Assembly (NCBI GenBank): GCA_034509735.1
Contig: JACGWO010000012.1
Location: forward strand, 4,402,001-4,466,000
Length of the DNA stretch: 64,000 nt
From: Sesamum alatum
Taxonomy: Eukaryota > Streptophyta > Magnoliopsida > Lamiales > Pedaliaceae
Direction of reading: 5' to 3'
Shown: positions 32,468-46,500 of the stretch, piece by piece
Position numbering within the stretch: the stretch's first letter is position 1
Layout of the letters: each line of letters starts with the position of its first letter
Notes under the pieces: generated by a model
What the model was told of the DNA's origin: nothing
Databases searched by the model: none
What the model saw: the letters and a program-made list of their open reading frames with translations, nothing else
Position numbers and translations under genes: made by a program

Positions 32468-35400
32468 AGCGACCCACTACACATTAATTTCGCTCAGCTG
32501 GATGGTTTTGACGACTTTGCAGGTAACGCTATTTTAAATGCTTTCAATTCTAAGCTAGACTCTGATGAGTGGATCATTGACTCGAGAGCGACTAATCACA
32601 TGAGTGGAAATCTGGAATTGTTCAACAAATTTTTTGTTCCTGAGAGGGCCATTCGAATAAGTCTTCCTGATGGTAGTAAAAGGGATGTAAAGCTGATAGG
32701 TGAGGTAAAACTGTCTGATAATGTCATACTCACACATGTTCTGTTCGTTCTTTCTTTTAGGTACAATCTCATATCGGTTCAAAGACTGTGTGAGTTCTCT
32801 AAATTAAGATGTTTGTTTCACTCTTCTAAGTGTGTTTTGCAGGACCTGACGAGTGGTAAAATACAAGCTGTTGGCAGAATGCATGGACGATTATATGTGT
32901 TGAATAAGTTTTCATTCTCTGTTACTGATTCTCATGTTTTTTCTTGCTATGTAATTCCCAAAGAAGCCAATGTATGGCATAGGCGAGGACATACATCTGT
33001 ACAAGTGCTTAGACAAACACATCTGATTGATAATAAAATTGTTGTTGAGGAGTCTGTTTGTGATATCTGTCCTCAGGCGAAACAACAGAGATTAGTTTTT
33101 CCACTTAGTGAAATCCGGACCAAGCGAACTTTTGAACTAATACACGTAGATGTTTGGGGACCTTATAGAGTACGATCTTTGACTGGTTGTCACTATATGT
33201 TAACCATTGTCGATGATTTCTCAAGGTGCACTTGGACCTTTCTTATGCAACATAAATCTCAATGCGTGACACACCTTAGGAATTTCTGTAAATTGGTTTC
33301 GACACAATTCGGGACTAAGATTTTGAAGGTTAGATCCGATAATGGTAGTGAGTTTCTTAGCAAAGAATGCCAAGGTCTGTTTAATACTTTGGGAATCGAC
33401 CATCAAAGGTCATGTGTATACACGCCCCAACAAAATGGGATCGTAGAACGGAAGCATGAACACTTGGTTCAAGTAGCCCGGGCACTTAAGATTGAAAGTA
33501 ACCTCCCTAAGAGATTTTGGGGGGAAGCTTTGCTAACCTCCACACATATTGTAAATAGGCTCCCTTCCCCTTTGTTGAAATGGAAGACTCCATATGAGTT
33601 GTTATATAAACATGCCCCCTCTTATGACCACCTAAGACTGTTTGGTTGTTTGGTTTTTGCTACTAATACTTTCCCTACAAAAGACAAATTTGATAGTCGG
33701 GCTGCAAAGTGCATTTTCATTGGGTATAGTCATGGTCAAAAGGGGTTCAAGGTTTACAATCTACGAACTCATCGTACATTTGTATCAAGGGATGTTATCT
33801 TCTACGAATCTATTTTTCCATTTGCTTCTGAAATGCAGCAATTAGATAAGAGTCCGTATCCAATGGTCCCTGTGTCCAACAATGAAAATTGTGATCCTCA
33901 TTTCAACTCTGATTCTGTGCAGGAACTTGGCTCTGTATCGTCTCCTGAACACAGTCCAGTCAACCCACATTCAGAAGGCATACCCCCTGCAGCAGTCCCT
34001 GTTTTGGAGCAAACTCAATCCATACAGTCTGAAGCCTCGGAAGTTGCTGGAAGGCCTACTAGGACACGCACTAAACCTATGTGGTTGCAGGATTTTGTCT
34101 GCAACAATGCCACGACATCGTCGGTTATTTTATCCCCTGACTATGTCTCCTGCCTCACTCGGATTGGTGATCTGCAGGAGCTGGATGCGTTGGAGAAAAA
34201 TAATACATGGGAGCTCAAGCCACTTCCACATGGGAAACGAGCCATCGGCTCGAAATGGGTATATAAGATTAAGTTAAGGGCTGATGGTTCCTTGGAACGG
34301 TGCAAGGCGAGATTAGTTGCGAAGGGGTTCAACCAGATTGCCGGAATTGACTACAATGAATGTTTTTCGCCAGTAGCGAAATCCGTTACGGTGAGAGTCT
34401 TCTTAGCAATAGCTGCAGCGAAAGGTTGGCCCATCCATCAACTTGATGTGAACAATGCCTTTTTGCATGGGTACCTCGATGAAGAGGTCTACATGCAACC
34501 CCCGGATGGATATCCCACCAAACCGGGCTTGGTATGTCAATTGAAACGATCATTGTATGGCTTCAAGCAGGCCTCCCGGCAATGGAACACTGAGTTTACT
34601 ACGAAACTGCTTCAATTTGGGTTCCATCAATCTCAGCACGATTCGTGCCTTTTTCTTAAACGTACTGATTTGCATTTTTTTGGCTCTCATCGTTTATGTT
34701 GATGATATTTTGCTTACAGGGACATGTGACCAGCTCATCCAGGAGGTGAAAAATTATGTGGACTCTCTTTTTACAATCAAAGATCTTGGTCATGCTAAGT
34801 TCTTCCTGGGGCTAGAGATTGCCCGCTCACATTCTGGTATTTTTGTTTCGCAGCACAAGTACGCTACTGATCTTGTTAACCATGCAGGGCTGTCTCAGGC
34901 ACACTCTACCGCTGCCCCGCTTCCTCCAGGGTTGAGGCTTACGCAGGATGCACAGGGGCTATTGGCTGACCCGGAGCCTTATCGTCGCCTTGTTGGACGA
35001 CTTCTCTACTTGGGATTCACACGCCCGGATATCTCGCATGCCGTTCAACAACTTAGCCAATTCGTCCAACGTCCTACTCAACAGCATTGGGATGTTGCGC
35101 TTCATGTACTCCGTTATGTCAAGGGCACTCTCTCAAAGGGCCTGTTCTTTGCGAAAAATTGTGATTTTAAAAATCACAGCTTACTCTGACGCTGATTGGG
35201 GTGCCTGCGTCGACTCACGACGCTCCTTGACTGGATATTGTGTTTTTCTTGGTTCCTCCTTAATATCTTGGAAAACAAAAAAACAGACGGCTGTGTCCCG
35301 ATCTTCGGCGGAGGCCGAATATCGGGCCATGGCCTCTACCGTTTGCGAACTAATGTGGTTATCCTACCTTTGCAGGACTTTTGTGTGCCCATTCCTAAGC

Positions 35401-35654
35401 CTATCCCTTTCTTTGTGGACAACCAAGCTGCCATTCACATCACCAAAAATCCCGTCTTCCATGAGCGGACCAAGCACTTGGACATCGATTGTCACGTGGT
35501 TCGTGATCAATACAAACTCGGTTTTATCCTGCCTACTCACATTGCTGGTACGATGCAGTTAGCTGACTTGTTCACGAAGAACCTTACTGGCGCACGCTTT
35601 GGTTCCTTGCTGGCCAAGTTGGGGCTACTCGACACGGTTATGCCTCCAACTTGA
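32468..35654 (+). pseudogene. Copia-1 pol (protease, integrase, reverse transcriptase, RNase H)
   Basis: The protease motif reads WIIDSRATNHMS: the catalytic D-S/T-G is changed to D-S-R. The integrase HHCC region (VWHRRGHTS, CDICPQAKQQR) lacks one residue of the usual WHRRLGH. The DDE core is present (FELIHVDVWGPY; VRSDNGSEF; PQQNGIVERKHE). The reverse transcriptase shows KWVYKIKLRADGSLERCKAR and IHQLDVNNAFLHGYLDEEVY, then YVDDILLTG. The frame shifts near 34677 in a T run, near 35175 in an A run and near 35370. RNase H then shows [18 protein letters not shown] and [15 protein letters not shown], ending at 35654 just before the PPT. The element cannot move on its own. Confidence 0.93.
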
Positions 35655-35662
35655 GGAGGGGC
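35651..35662 (+). other. Copia-1 polypurine tract
   Basis: TTGAGGAGGGGC directly before the 3' LTR; plus-strand DNA priming site by position. Confidence 0.85.
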
Positions 35663-35970
35663 TGAAGACTTTTGTGCTGAAGGCTAAATTCACACTTCAT
35701 ATATATGATACGCCTTTGCTTTGAGTCAGTTTATTTGTTAGCACAGTTAGCAGAATTCTGTTTGTTAGCTTCTCTGTTAGCAGATTAGTTAGTTCTACGT
35801 GTACAGTCACATTTTCCCCCTTTTTGCCTATTCTAGATCTATAAATAGGAGTAGGTGGCTTCAGTGTTAGATACAGAAAAACATTGTATAAGAAATTCAC
35901 TCTTCATTTTCAGATCCATACTTTCAGTACAAAATGTCTCAGAAATCCTTCATCAACCTCCACTTTCTCA
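35663..35970 (+). repeat. Copia-1 3' LTR
   Basis: 308 bp, identical to the 5' LTR except at two sites. Followed by the target duplication ATATA. Confidence 0.95.
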
Positions 35971-35975
35971 ATATA

Positions 35976-36255
35976 TCGATAAATTAATATTTTATTAATT
36001 AAAAGAGAAACTTTTTAAATTCAGCAAATTTAATATATATGTACTGAAAATAAATGAATTAATATATGCTTTATTGATTATATTCATGCATCAACCAATT
36101 CTTTGTAACTAATTAAATATATTCACGTATATCAATTCATTGTATACAATTAACTATTATATTCATAGACGCATGTATCAATTCATTAGAATTACTTAAA
36201 TTCGTTGCACTTAAATAACTATTATAGCCAATTAAATATATTCATGCATGATGAA
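35976..36255. other. AT-rich DNA between Copia-1 and the foldback element
   Basis: Repeated ATATTCATGCAT and ATCAATTCATT motifs, no coding region. It ends in the CATGATGAA target duplication of the next element. Confidence 0.4.
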
Positions 36256-37796
36256 GGGAAAAAAAATTTCGTACACTAACTTGGGTCTCGTTCAATTTTA
36301 GTATACTAACTTTGGTAATTATCACATTTTATACATTATATTGCAATTTTGCTTCAATTAAGTCCAATTGAGGGTTTTTGTTCCAATTTTCCGGTCAATT
36401 GATCGGGATTTGCTAACGTGGTCAATTTTTGCTTACGTGTCTGGTGAAATTAACCACGTCAGCACATGACGTGGCGGGATGACTTGGATGTATTTTCTTC
36501 CATAAGGATAAATTTTAGTACACTAACTTTAGCATGGTTTAATTTTAGTCCAATAACTTTGAATGAAGTGAAGTTTAAATCCCCGTGCATTGTGTCTAGG
36601 GGGTGTAATTATAACATAAAAATTAAATATAAGTGTACCATTGAAAATGATACACTTATATATTTATGACTGGTCGCTAGTTCAACTAGCGACCCGTCAA
36701 TTTTGTTAATTTTTTTAACAGCAGCTCACGGCCAACATTCTTTTGGGCTGGTCATGAGCGGAACCCTCAATTTTTTTTAAATTTGTTAATTATTTATAAT
36801 TATTAGTTAAAGTTAAAATAATAATTATTAATACTTAATTAGATATAATTAATTAATATTAATTTGATAGTTGTTAATATAGTTATTTATATAATTAATT
36901 AGATATTAATTAATTTAATAATATAATTGTTAGTATTAATTAATTTGATATATATATTATTTATTAAAAAATTGGCCATCTATTTTTTCACTTGGACCAT
37001 CTATTTTTCTTTTTTCATTTATTAGTTCAATTGGACCATCTATTTTTCAAATTATAATTAATAATTATATTATCAAATTTTAAAAAATTAATATATATCA
37101 AATTAATTAATATTAATAATTATATTATTAAATTAATTAGTATCTAATTAATTATATTAATAAACATTAACAGATATCAAATTAATATTAATTAATTATA
37201 TATAATTATTATTTTACTTTAGCTAATAATTATAAATAATTTTTTTATAAAAAAAAACTAAAATTTGAGGCTGGTCGCGAGCTGGCGATCAGCCCAAAAG
37301 AATATTGGCCAGTCACTAGTTCAACTAGCAACCAATCATAAAAACATAAGTGTAACATTTTCAACGGTATACTTATATTTATTTATTTTTTATAATATAA
37401 ATACAAATGGGCATCACAACAAGAATGCAAGAATTGATCATATCCCTGATGCAAGCAACCAGGTTCACTTCATTCTAAGTTATTTGATTAAAATTAAACC
37501 ATACCAAAGCTAATCTACTAATTCATCCTTATGGAAGAAAATACATCTATGTCATCCCGCCACATTAGACGCCTACCATATCATGTGCTGATGTGATTAA
37601 TTTCATCGAACACATAAACAAAAATTGGCCAAGTCAGCAAATTCCAATCAATTGACCGAAAATTGGAACAAAAACCCTCAATTGGACTTAATTAAAGCAA
37701 AATTACAACATAATATATAAAGTGTGATAATTCCCAAAAAAATTATGTATTAAAATTGAACGAAAGCCAAGTTAGTGTACAAAATTTTTTTTTCCC
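36256..37796. mobile_element. Mutator-type foldback element, 1.54 kb
   Basis: Starts GGGAAAAAAAATTTCGTACA and ends with its near-inverse. Perfect 9-bp duplications CATGATGAA lie at 36247-36255 and 37797-37805. Inverted arms of several hundred bp match (for example CACTAACTTGG, CAATTGAGGG, CCATAAGGAT), so the element can fold on itself. The centre is AT-rich with TAATTAAT repeats. Two inner motifs, GTTCAACTAGCGACC and CAGCCCAAAAGAAT, also occur in inverted pairs. No coding capacity; the 9-bp TSD points to Mutator machinery. Confidence 0.92.
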
Positions 37797-37897
37797 CATG
37801 ATGAATGAAACATAATAAATCTCAATATGAAAATAAAATAAAAGCTAGGGATGAAATCCAATTAGATTAAAATTTTAAAAAAAATCAAGTAACAATA

Positions 37898-38023
37898 AAT
37901 TCATATTTTAACAAATTACCATAATATTTATAATCATAATATTTATGAATTATTAATTTAAATTCATATTTTAACAAATTGCCATAATATTTATAATCAT
38001 AATATTTATGAATTATTAATTTA
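37898..38023. repeat. Tandem duplication, 63-bp unit, two copies
   Basis: AATTCATATTTTAACAAATT and the following sequence through ATTATTAATTTA is repeated exactly once at a 63-bp offset with one base change. Confidence 0.9.
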
Positions 38024-38612
38024 GAACTTTAATAGGACCTAATATTTATAAAAGAATTTTCCAAAAAAGTTACTATCTTATTATCTTATTCAATTTAATA
38101 ATTTTTTACAAAGGCCCAAGTCAGGATAGGAAGATTTTATTATTTTAAAGAATTTATTAATTTATAGAGTATAATTTATAGAAGTTTTACTATAAAATGT
38201 AAATCATGAAAACCACCTCCACATAACAAATCTCACAACTTCTCCAATTAGCTTTGCATGTTTCTTAGATCAACACAAGACTTCGCAAACACAGAATAAT
38301 TATAGAGAGGAAGAAAGTTTCTTAAACACATGAACACATTGGCATAACTCGAGATTCATTCCTGTATATCAATAGAGCAACTAATGCAAAGCACCAGCAA
38401 AACTACCATATCCGCAGCAAGTTTTAGGTGACAAAAACTCTAATTAAATTAACCATAGAACTCCAATCTTGGCCAAAGCCCTATAAAACTCTACTACAAA
38501 AATTCAACATTGCCAAAAAAAAAAAAAAAGCAAAATGAATTTCAAGAAGAAAGTTTTAGGGAGGGGTGACAAGTAAAAGGTCTAAAGAAACGTGGACTTG
38601 CGCAAATCTCGT

Positions 38613-41355
<2,743 letters not shown>

Positions 41356-41435
41356 GGTTAAACGATTTTCTCTTCTCCTCCTCCTTAGCTTAGTATTCGC
41401 TGCTACTGCTCTACCGAGATGGGAGAATTTATGTA

Positions 41436-41598
41436 AAACCCTAGAGTGACGAATTTATGTAAACCCTAGAGTGACGAGCTATCTTAATACTGGGCCGGAT
41501 TTAACCCATATTGAAATGGATCCTATCACTAAGTTGTTTGGGCCAATTTAATGGATCGAGCCTAGATCCATTTAAATGAAAATTTCTTTTATTGGGCC
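41436..41598 (-). promoter_or_regulatory. RPSA promoter: telo boxes and site II elements
   Basis: Two telo-box motifs AAACCCTA (41436-41443 and 41461-41468) lie in a 25-bp direct repeat with AGAGTGACGA. Three TGGGCC site II motifs (41491-41496, 41539-41544, 41593-41598) lie further upstream. This pairing is the established signature of plant ribosomal-protein and translation genes, bound by PURalpha-type and TCP factors. All lie within about 245 bp upstream of the RPSA ATG. Confidence 0.8.
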
Positions 41599-41658
41599 TA
41601 AACCAATTGGAAATTATGTTTTCAATTTGATGGACTTCAAAATTTATGTTTTTCAATT

Positions 41659-42083
41659 GGGTAAATTACAGCTACATCCCATAAGGTTTGACATAATTAC
41701 AAATACCTCCTTGTTGTTTGAAAAATTACAAATACCCTCCTGAGGTTTGTAATCGTCTAACAAATAATACGTTTCCATCCATTTTTATTGATGAACTGAC
41801 CAAAATACGGTTATGCACTGAATTATTTTTTATTTAATTCTTAAAATTTTTTTGGACTACAATGCGCAGGGAGAGGTTTCTTAAATTTTTTACACATATG
41901 AGCAATAATGCAATTTATCCCGGCTAATTTTTTACAATTTTAATAAAAAATTCAATGGCAACATGGTCAATTTCAGACCTTTGGTTAAAAATAACAAACC
42001 TCATAGGGGTGTTTGTAATTTTTCAAACAACAAGGGTATTTGTAATTATACCAAACCTCTGACGAGGTGGTTGTAATTTATCC
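41659..42083. mobile_element. Mutator-type MITE, family GGGTAAATTACA, copy 2 (425 bp)
   Basis: Starts GGGTAAATTACAGC, ends TGTAATTTATCC, with perfect 9-bp duplications TTTTCAATT (41650-41658 and 42084-42092). It matches copy 1 (24704-25130) along its length, including the AAATACC..TTGTTTGAAAAATTAC arm and an inner TTTTTTGGACTACAATGCG section. It bounds the RPSA promoter upstream. Confidence 0.93.
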
Positions 42084-42115
42084 TTTTCAATTTTTAGTGA
42101 AAAATATGTGTTTTC

Positions 42116-42318
42116 TGTTATAAACGTATAATTAATGAATGACCATTAATATAGTATACGTTTAATTTATTAAATATAAAGTATTAATGAAGTCATTCAT
42201 ACTTTTCTTAATAGTTTATTATAAATAGTAGGCGTACGATATTGTAAAGAATAAGAACAATACATTGAAGTTTTATCATATTCTTTATTTACTATTTCTC
42301 TTTGATAATTTTATAATA
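42116..42318 (+). repeat. Copia-2 5' LTR
   Basis: Starts TGTTATAAACGTATAATTAA and ends GATAATTTTATAATA. A CGTTATCAACAC sequence follows directly and is probably the primer-binding site; I cannot assign its tRNA. Confidence 0.85.
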
Positions 42319-42398
42319 CGTTATCAACACAAGTAGCTTCTACTCTTTTACAAGGTACGCTTTTATCATATTTTTTTGTTATTATTATTCAAAATACT

Positions 42399-43442
42399 AT
42401 GGCGAACAATCTGACAAAACTTGAATTTGTTGCTTTGGACATTACTGGTAATAATTATTTATCATGGATCCTCGATGTCGAGATTCACCTGGAAGCTGTG
42501 AATCTTGGTGACACGATTAAACAAGGAAATCAAGCATCCCAGCAGGATCCCGCAAAAGCAATGATTTTCCTACGACACCACATTCATGAAGAATTAAAAA
42601 CTAAATATTTAATTGTAAAGGATCCTCTTGTCCTTTGGAATAATTTAAAAGAGAGATATGCGCACCAGAAGTCCGTAATTCTCCCCAAAGCTCGTTATGA
42701 ATGGATGCACCTGAGGCTACAAGATTTCAAATCCGTAGCTGATTATAATTCTGCAATATTCCAAATCACCTCACGGCTGAAATTGTGTGGTGAAACAGTC
42801 GCGGATGCTGATATGCTAGAGAAAACATTCTCTACATTCCATGCCTCTAATATAGTTCTGCAACAACAATATCGAGAAAGAAGATTCACAAAATATTCTG
42901 AATTGATCTCATGTCTTTTGGTGGCAGAACAAAATAACGAGCTTCTAATGAAAAACCACCAAGCACACCCCACAAGTTCCAAGCCACTCCCTGAAGCGAA
43001 TGCCATAAAAATCAATAATAATAGAAACCACGGTGATGCTAGACGTGGTAAGAATAAATTTCAGTGGAAAAGAAAAAATCAAAATGCTTCCAAAGGATAT
43101 AGTCCATACCAGCAGAAGTGGAAACCAAATGGGTTAACACAGAATAAAGAGAAGGATCCACAGTATAAGTCTTATAAGCAATATGAAGACAAATGCTTCA
43201 GATGTGGTGCACAAGGTCACTGGTCGCGTATATGTCGTACGCCCAGGCATTTGGTAGATTTTGTATCAGACATTTATCAAACAAAAGGAAAAGAGATAGA
43301 GACAAATCTCCTCCAAACTTATGATCCTGAAGATCTTGATATTTACACTAATTTGGAGGATTTGACTGAGCCTAAGAGCCAGCCTCTTAACTATCTCACT
43401 ACTGCAGATTTCTTTGAGGATCCAAATAAAAGTAGTGCTTAA
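42399..43442 (+). CDS. Copia-2 gag, intact 347 aa
   Basis: Open from ATG 42399 to the stop at 43442, so still complete. The N-terminus NLTKLEFVALDITGNNYLSW is typical of this plant Copia gag group. It is followed by a UBN2-like middle (EELKTKYLIVKDPLVLWNNL, YNSAIFQITSRLKLCGE). After a Lys/Asn/Gln-rich basic linker comes a CCHC zinc knuckle CFRCGAQGHWSRICRTP (about residues 267-283). It packages the retrotransposon RNA into particles. The preservation contrasts with the broken pol behind it. Confidence 0.88.
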   Translation: MANNLTKLEFVALDITGNNYLSWILDVEIHLEAVNLGDTIKQGNQASQQDPAKAMIFLRHHIHEELKTKYLIVKDPLVLWNNLKERYAHQKSVILPKARYEWMHLRLQDFKSVADYNSAIFQITSRLKLCGETVADADMLEKTFSTFHASNIVLQQQYRERRFTKYSELISCLLVAEQNNELLMKNHQAHPTSSKPLPEANAIKINNNRNHGDARRGKNKFQWKRKNQNASKGYSPYQQKWKPNGLTQNKEKDPQYKSYKQYEDKCFRCGAQGHWSRICRTPRHLVDFVSDIYQTKGKEIETNLLQTYDPEDLDIYTNLEDLTEPKSQPLNYLTTADFFEDPNKSSA

Positions 43443-43559
43443 TGTAAAAGTATTATTAAATAAATAAATAAACAGATGAATATATGTTTACTTTTATATG
43501 TTTGATATGCTTATATTGATATTAATTTTAATAAATTCTATTTAATGTTAGAACATGGA

Positions 43560-46500
43560 TTTTTTCTGATGGCTTTACCAACATCAATAAAACAAGTGGA
43601 GACTTGTGCTTGTAGATAGTGCAACTACACATACTATCTTAAAGGATAAAAAATATTTTGATAGTTTAACTTTTATCAAGCAAATGTTACCACCATATCA
43701 GGTCCAGCAGATCTGATCAAAGGCTCCGGAAGAGCCAATCTAGTGCTACCTAATGGCACAAGCTTCATATAACAGATGCTTTATATTCATCTGAGTCCAA
43801 AAGAAATTTACTCAGTTTTAAAGATATACGTCTCAATGGTTATCATATTGAGACCACTAATGAAGGTAGTAAAGAGTATCTACTTATTACTTCACATAGT
43901 TTGAGCCAAAAGCTCATACTAGAAAAACTACCCACTTTCTCTTTATTATACGATCATGAAAATAATTGAAACTAATGCATTAGTACACCAGAAGTGTTCC
44001 AACCCCAATGTTTTTAAGCTTTGACATGATCGTCTTGGCATCCGGGATCAATAATGATGCGTCGTATTATCGAAAATTCGAATGGTCATCCATTAAAGAA
44101 CCAGAAGATTCTTTTACCAAATGAAATGCCATGTAATGCTTGTTCACAGGGTAAATTAATTATCAGACCATCATCTTCAAAAGTTTTATTGATTCACCCT
44201 CTTTTCTTGAAAGAATTCAAGGTGATATATGTGGACCAATACATCCACCACGTGGTCCATTTAGATATTTTATGGTATTAATATATGCATATACTAAATG
44301 GTCTCATGTGTGTCTTTTATCTACTCGTAATCTTGCATTTGCTAGATTACTTGCTCAAATAATTAGATTAAAGGCACAATTTCCAGATTACCCAATTCGA
44401 AAAATTCGTTTGGACAATGCTAGTGAATTCACTTCAAAAAACATTTGACAACTATTTGTTTTGTCAATGGGAATTGATGTCGAACACCCGGTAGCACATG
44501 TGCACACTCAAAATGGTCTAGCTGAATCTTTTATTAAAAGATTACAATGGATTGCTAGACCTTTACTTATGAGATCAAAATTACCTGCATCTGCTTGGGA
44601 ACATGCCATATTACATGCTGCATATTTGGCTAAAATTAGACCAACAACTTATCAGAAATATTCCTCATTACAACTTGTCCTTGTCAACCCCAAATATTTT
44701 TCATCTTAGAACATTTGGTTGTGCAGTTTATGTACCAATTGCGCCTCCAAAACGCACAAAAATGGGTCCACAACGTAGGTTAGGTATTTATGTTGGACTT
44801 GACTCTCCATCCATTATTAGATATCTTGAACCAATGACAGTTTGACCTTTTTACAGCACGTTTTGAATATTGTCAATTTGATGAATCTATTTTTCCTCCA
44901 TTAGGGAGAGAAAAGTCTGTGCTTGAAGCACAACAAGAAATTACATGGCATGAGATAAAGTTATCTCATTTTGATCATCGCACTAAAGAATGTGAACTTG
45001 AAGTTCAAAAGATCATTCATTTTCAAAATATTGCAAATCAGTTACCGGATGCTTTCACCGACAATCAAAATATTACAAAATCTCATATACCAGTTGTTAA
45101 TGCACCTGCAAGGATTGAAATCCCTTGAAGGATCAAAAACCAGTCTACCAGCTAATGAGTCCTTACCATACCTGAAGCGTGGAAGGCCAGTCGGTGCAAA
45201 AGATAAAACTCCTCGAAAGAGAAAAATGCAAACTAAAGTTCCTGAAGGACCAGATAAAGCTCCTGAAGAGTCAGATAAAGCTCCTGAAGAGGTCACACCC
45301 ACAGAACAGGCAATGAAATTAATGTCCAAATTTACTCCTGATAGTAATCCTCCTGAAGAGGAACTTTATTCTCCTGAAGAGAACCAGGTACCTGGAAATA
45401 ATGAGATCTCAATACATTATTCACAATCAAGAGAAATATTGGACAGAAACAAAATCGTTAACGATAACGTATTTGCATTCAAAATTGCTTTTGATATCAC
45501 CAGCAGTGATAATGAAATTGAACCACAAACCGTCGATGAGTGCCGATGGAGAAATGATTGGCCAATGTGGAAAGAAGCAATTCAAGTAGAGCTGGACTCG
45601 CTTGCAAAACGGGAAGTATTTGGACCTGTAGTCCAAACACCTAAAGGTGTTGTGCCTGTTGGATATAAGTGGGTATTTGTCAAAAAAAGAAATGAGAAAA
45701 ATGAAATTGTGAGATACAAAGCACGATTAGTTGCACAAGGTTTCTTGCAGAAACCTGGAATTGATTACGAGGAGACATATGCTCCCGTTATGGATACAAT
45801 TACTTTTAGATTCTTGATTAGTTTAGTGGTTGTACAAGGACTGGAAATGCGGTTGATGGATGTTGTTACAACATATTTGTACGGATTACTAGACAAAAAT
45901 ATTTATATGAAAGTCCCAAAAGGACTCAAGATGCCGGAAGCATATAACAATAAACTCATAAATGTTTATTCTATTAAGTTACAAAGATCTTTATATGGAT
46001 TAAAGCAATCTGGTCACATGTGGTATAATCATCTGAGTGAATACCTTCTCAAAGAGGGATATGAAAACAATGAGATCTGCCCATGTATTTTTATTAAAAA
46101 ATCAACAACCGAATTTGCTATAGTTGCAGTATATGTTGATGATTTGAATCTTATTAGGACTCCAGCAGAGCTCACCAAAACTGCAAGTGCTCTTAAAGAA
46201 CAATTTGAAATGAAAGACCTTGGAAAAACTAAGTTTTGTCTTGGATTACAGATTGAACACATGTTACAAGGTATTTTCGTTCACCAATCCACTAACACGC
46301 AGAAAGTCTTGAAGCACTTTCACATCGATTATGCTCATCCCTTGAGTACTCCTATGGTTGTTCGATCACTTGATGTGAAAAATGATCCATTTCGTCCTCC
46401 TAAAGAAGATGAAAACATTCTTGGTCCTGAAGTGCCATAATCTAAGTGCTATAGGAGCACTTATGTATCTTGCAAATTGTACAAGACCTGATATATCTTT

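Larger units (their letters stand above)
30918..35970 (+). mobile_element. Copia LTR retrotransposon, Copia-1, 5.05 kb, young
   Basis: Two 308-bp LTRs (30918-31225 and 35663-35970) differ at only two positions, a C/T and a G/A. A perfect 5-bp target duplication ATATA lies at 30913-30917 and 35971-35975. The primer-binding site TGGTATCAGAGCC starts right after the 5' LTR, and a purine-rich GAGGAGGGGC tract precedes the 3' LTR. The order gag, protease, integrase, reverse transcriptase, RNase H identifies Ty1/copia. Confidence 0.97.
30850..38196. mobile_element. Possible old MITE split by later insertions
   Basis: The left edge reads CAGTAAAATCTCTAAAAATT (30850) and the right edge, inverted, reads TAGTAAAACTTCTATAAATT. 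The flanks of the Copia insertion (TTAATATATA / ATATATCGATAAATTAATA) continue this AT-rich pattern. The Copia element (30918-35970) and the foldback element (36256-37796) would then both be nested in it. No clear TSD. Confidence 0.35.
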
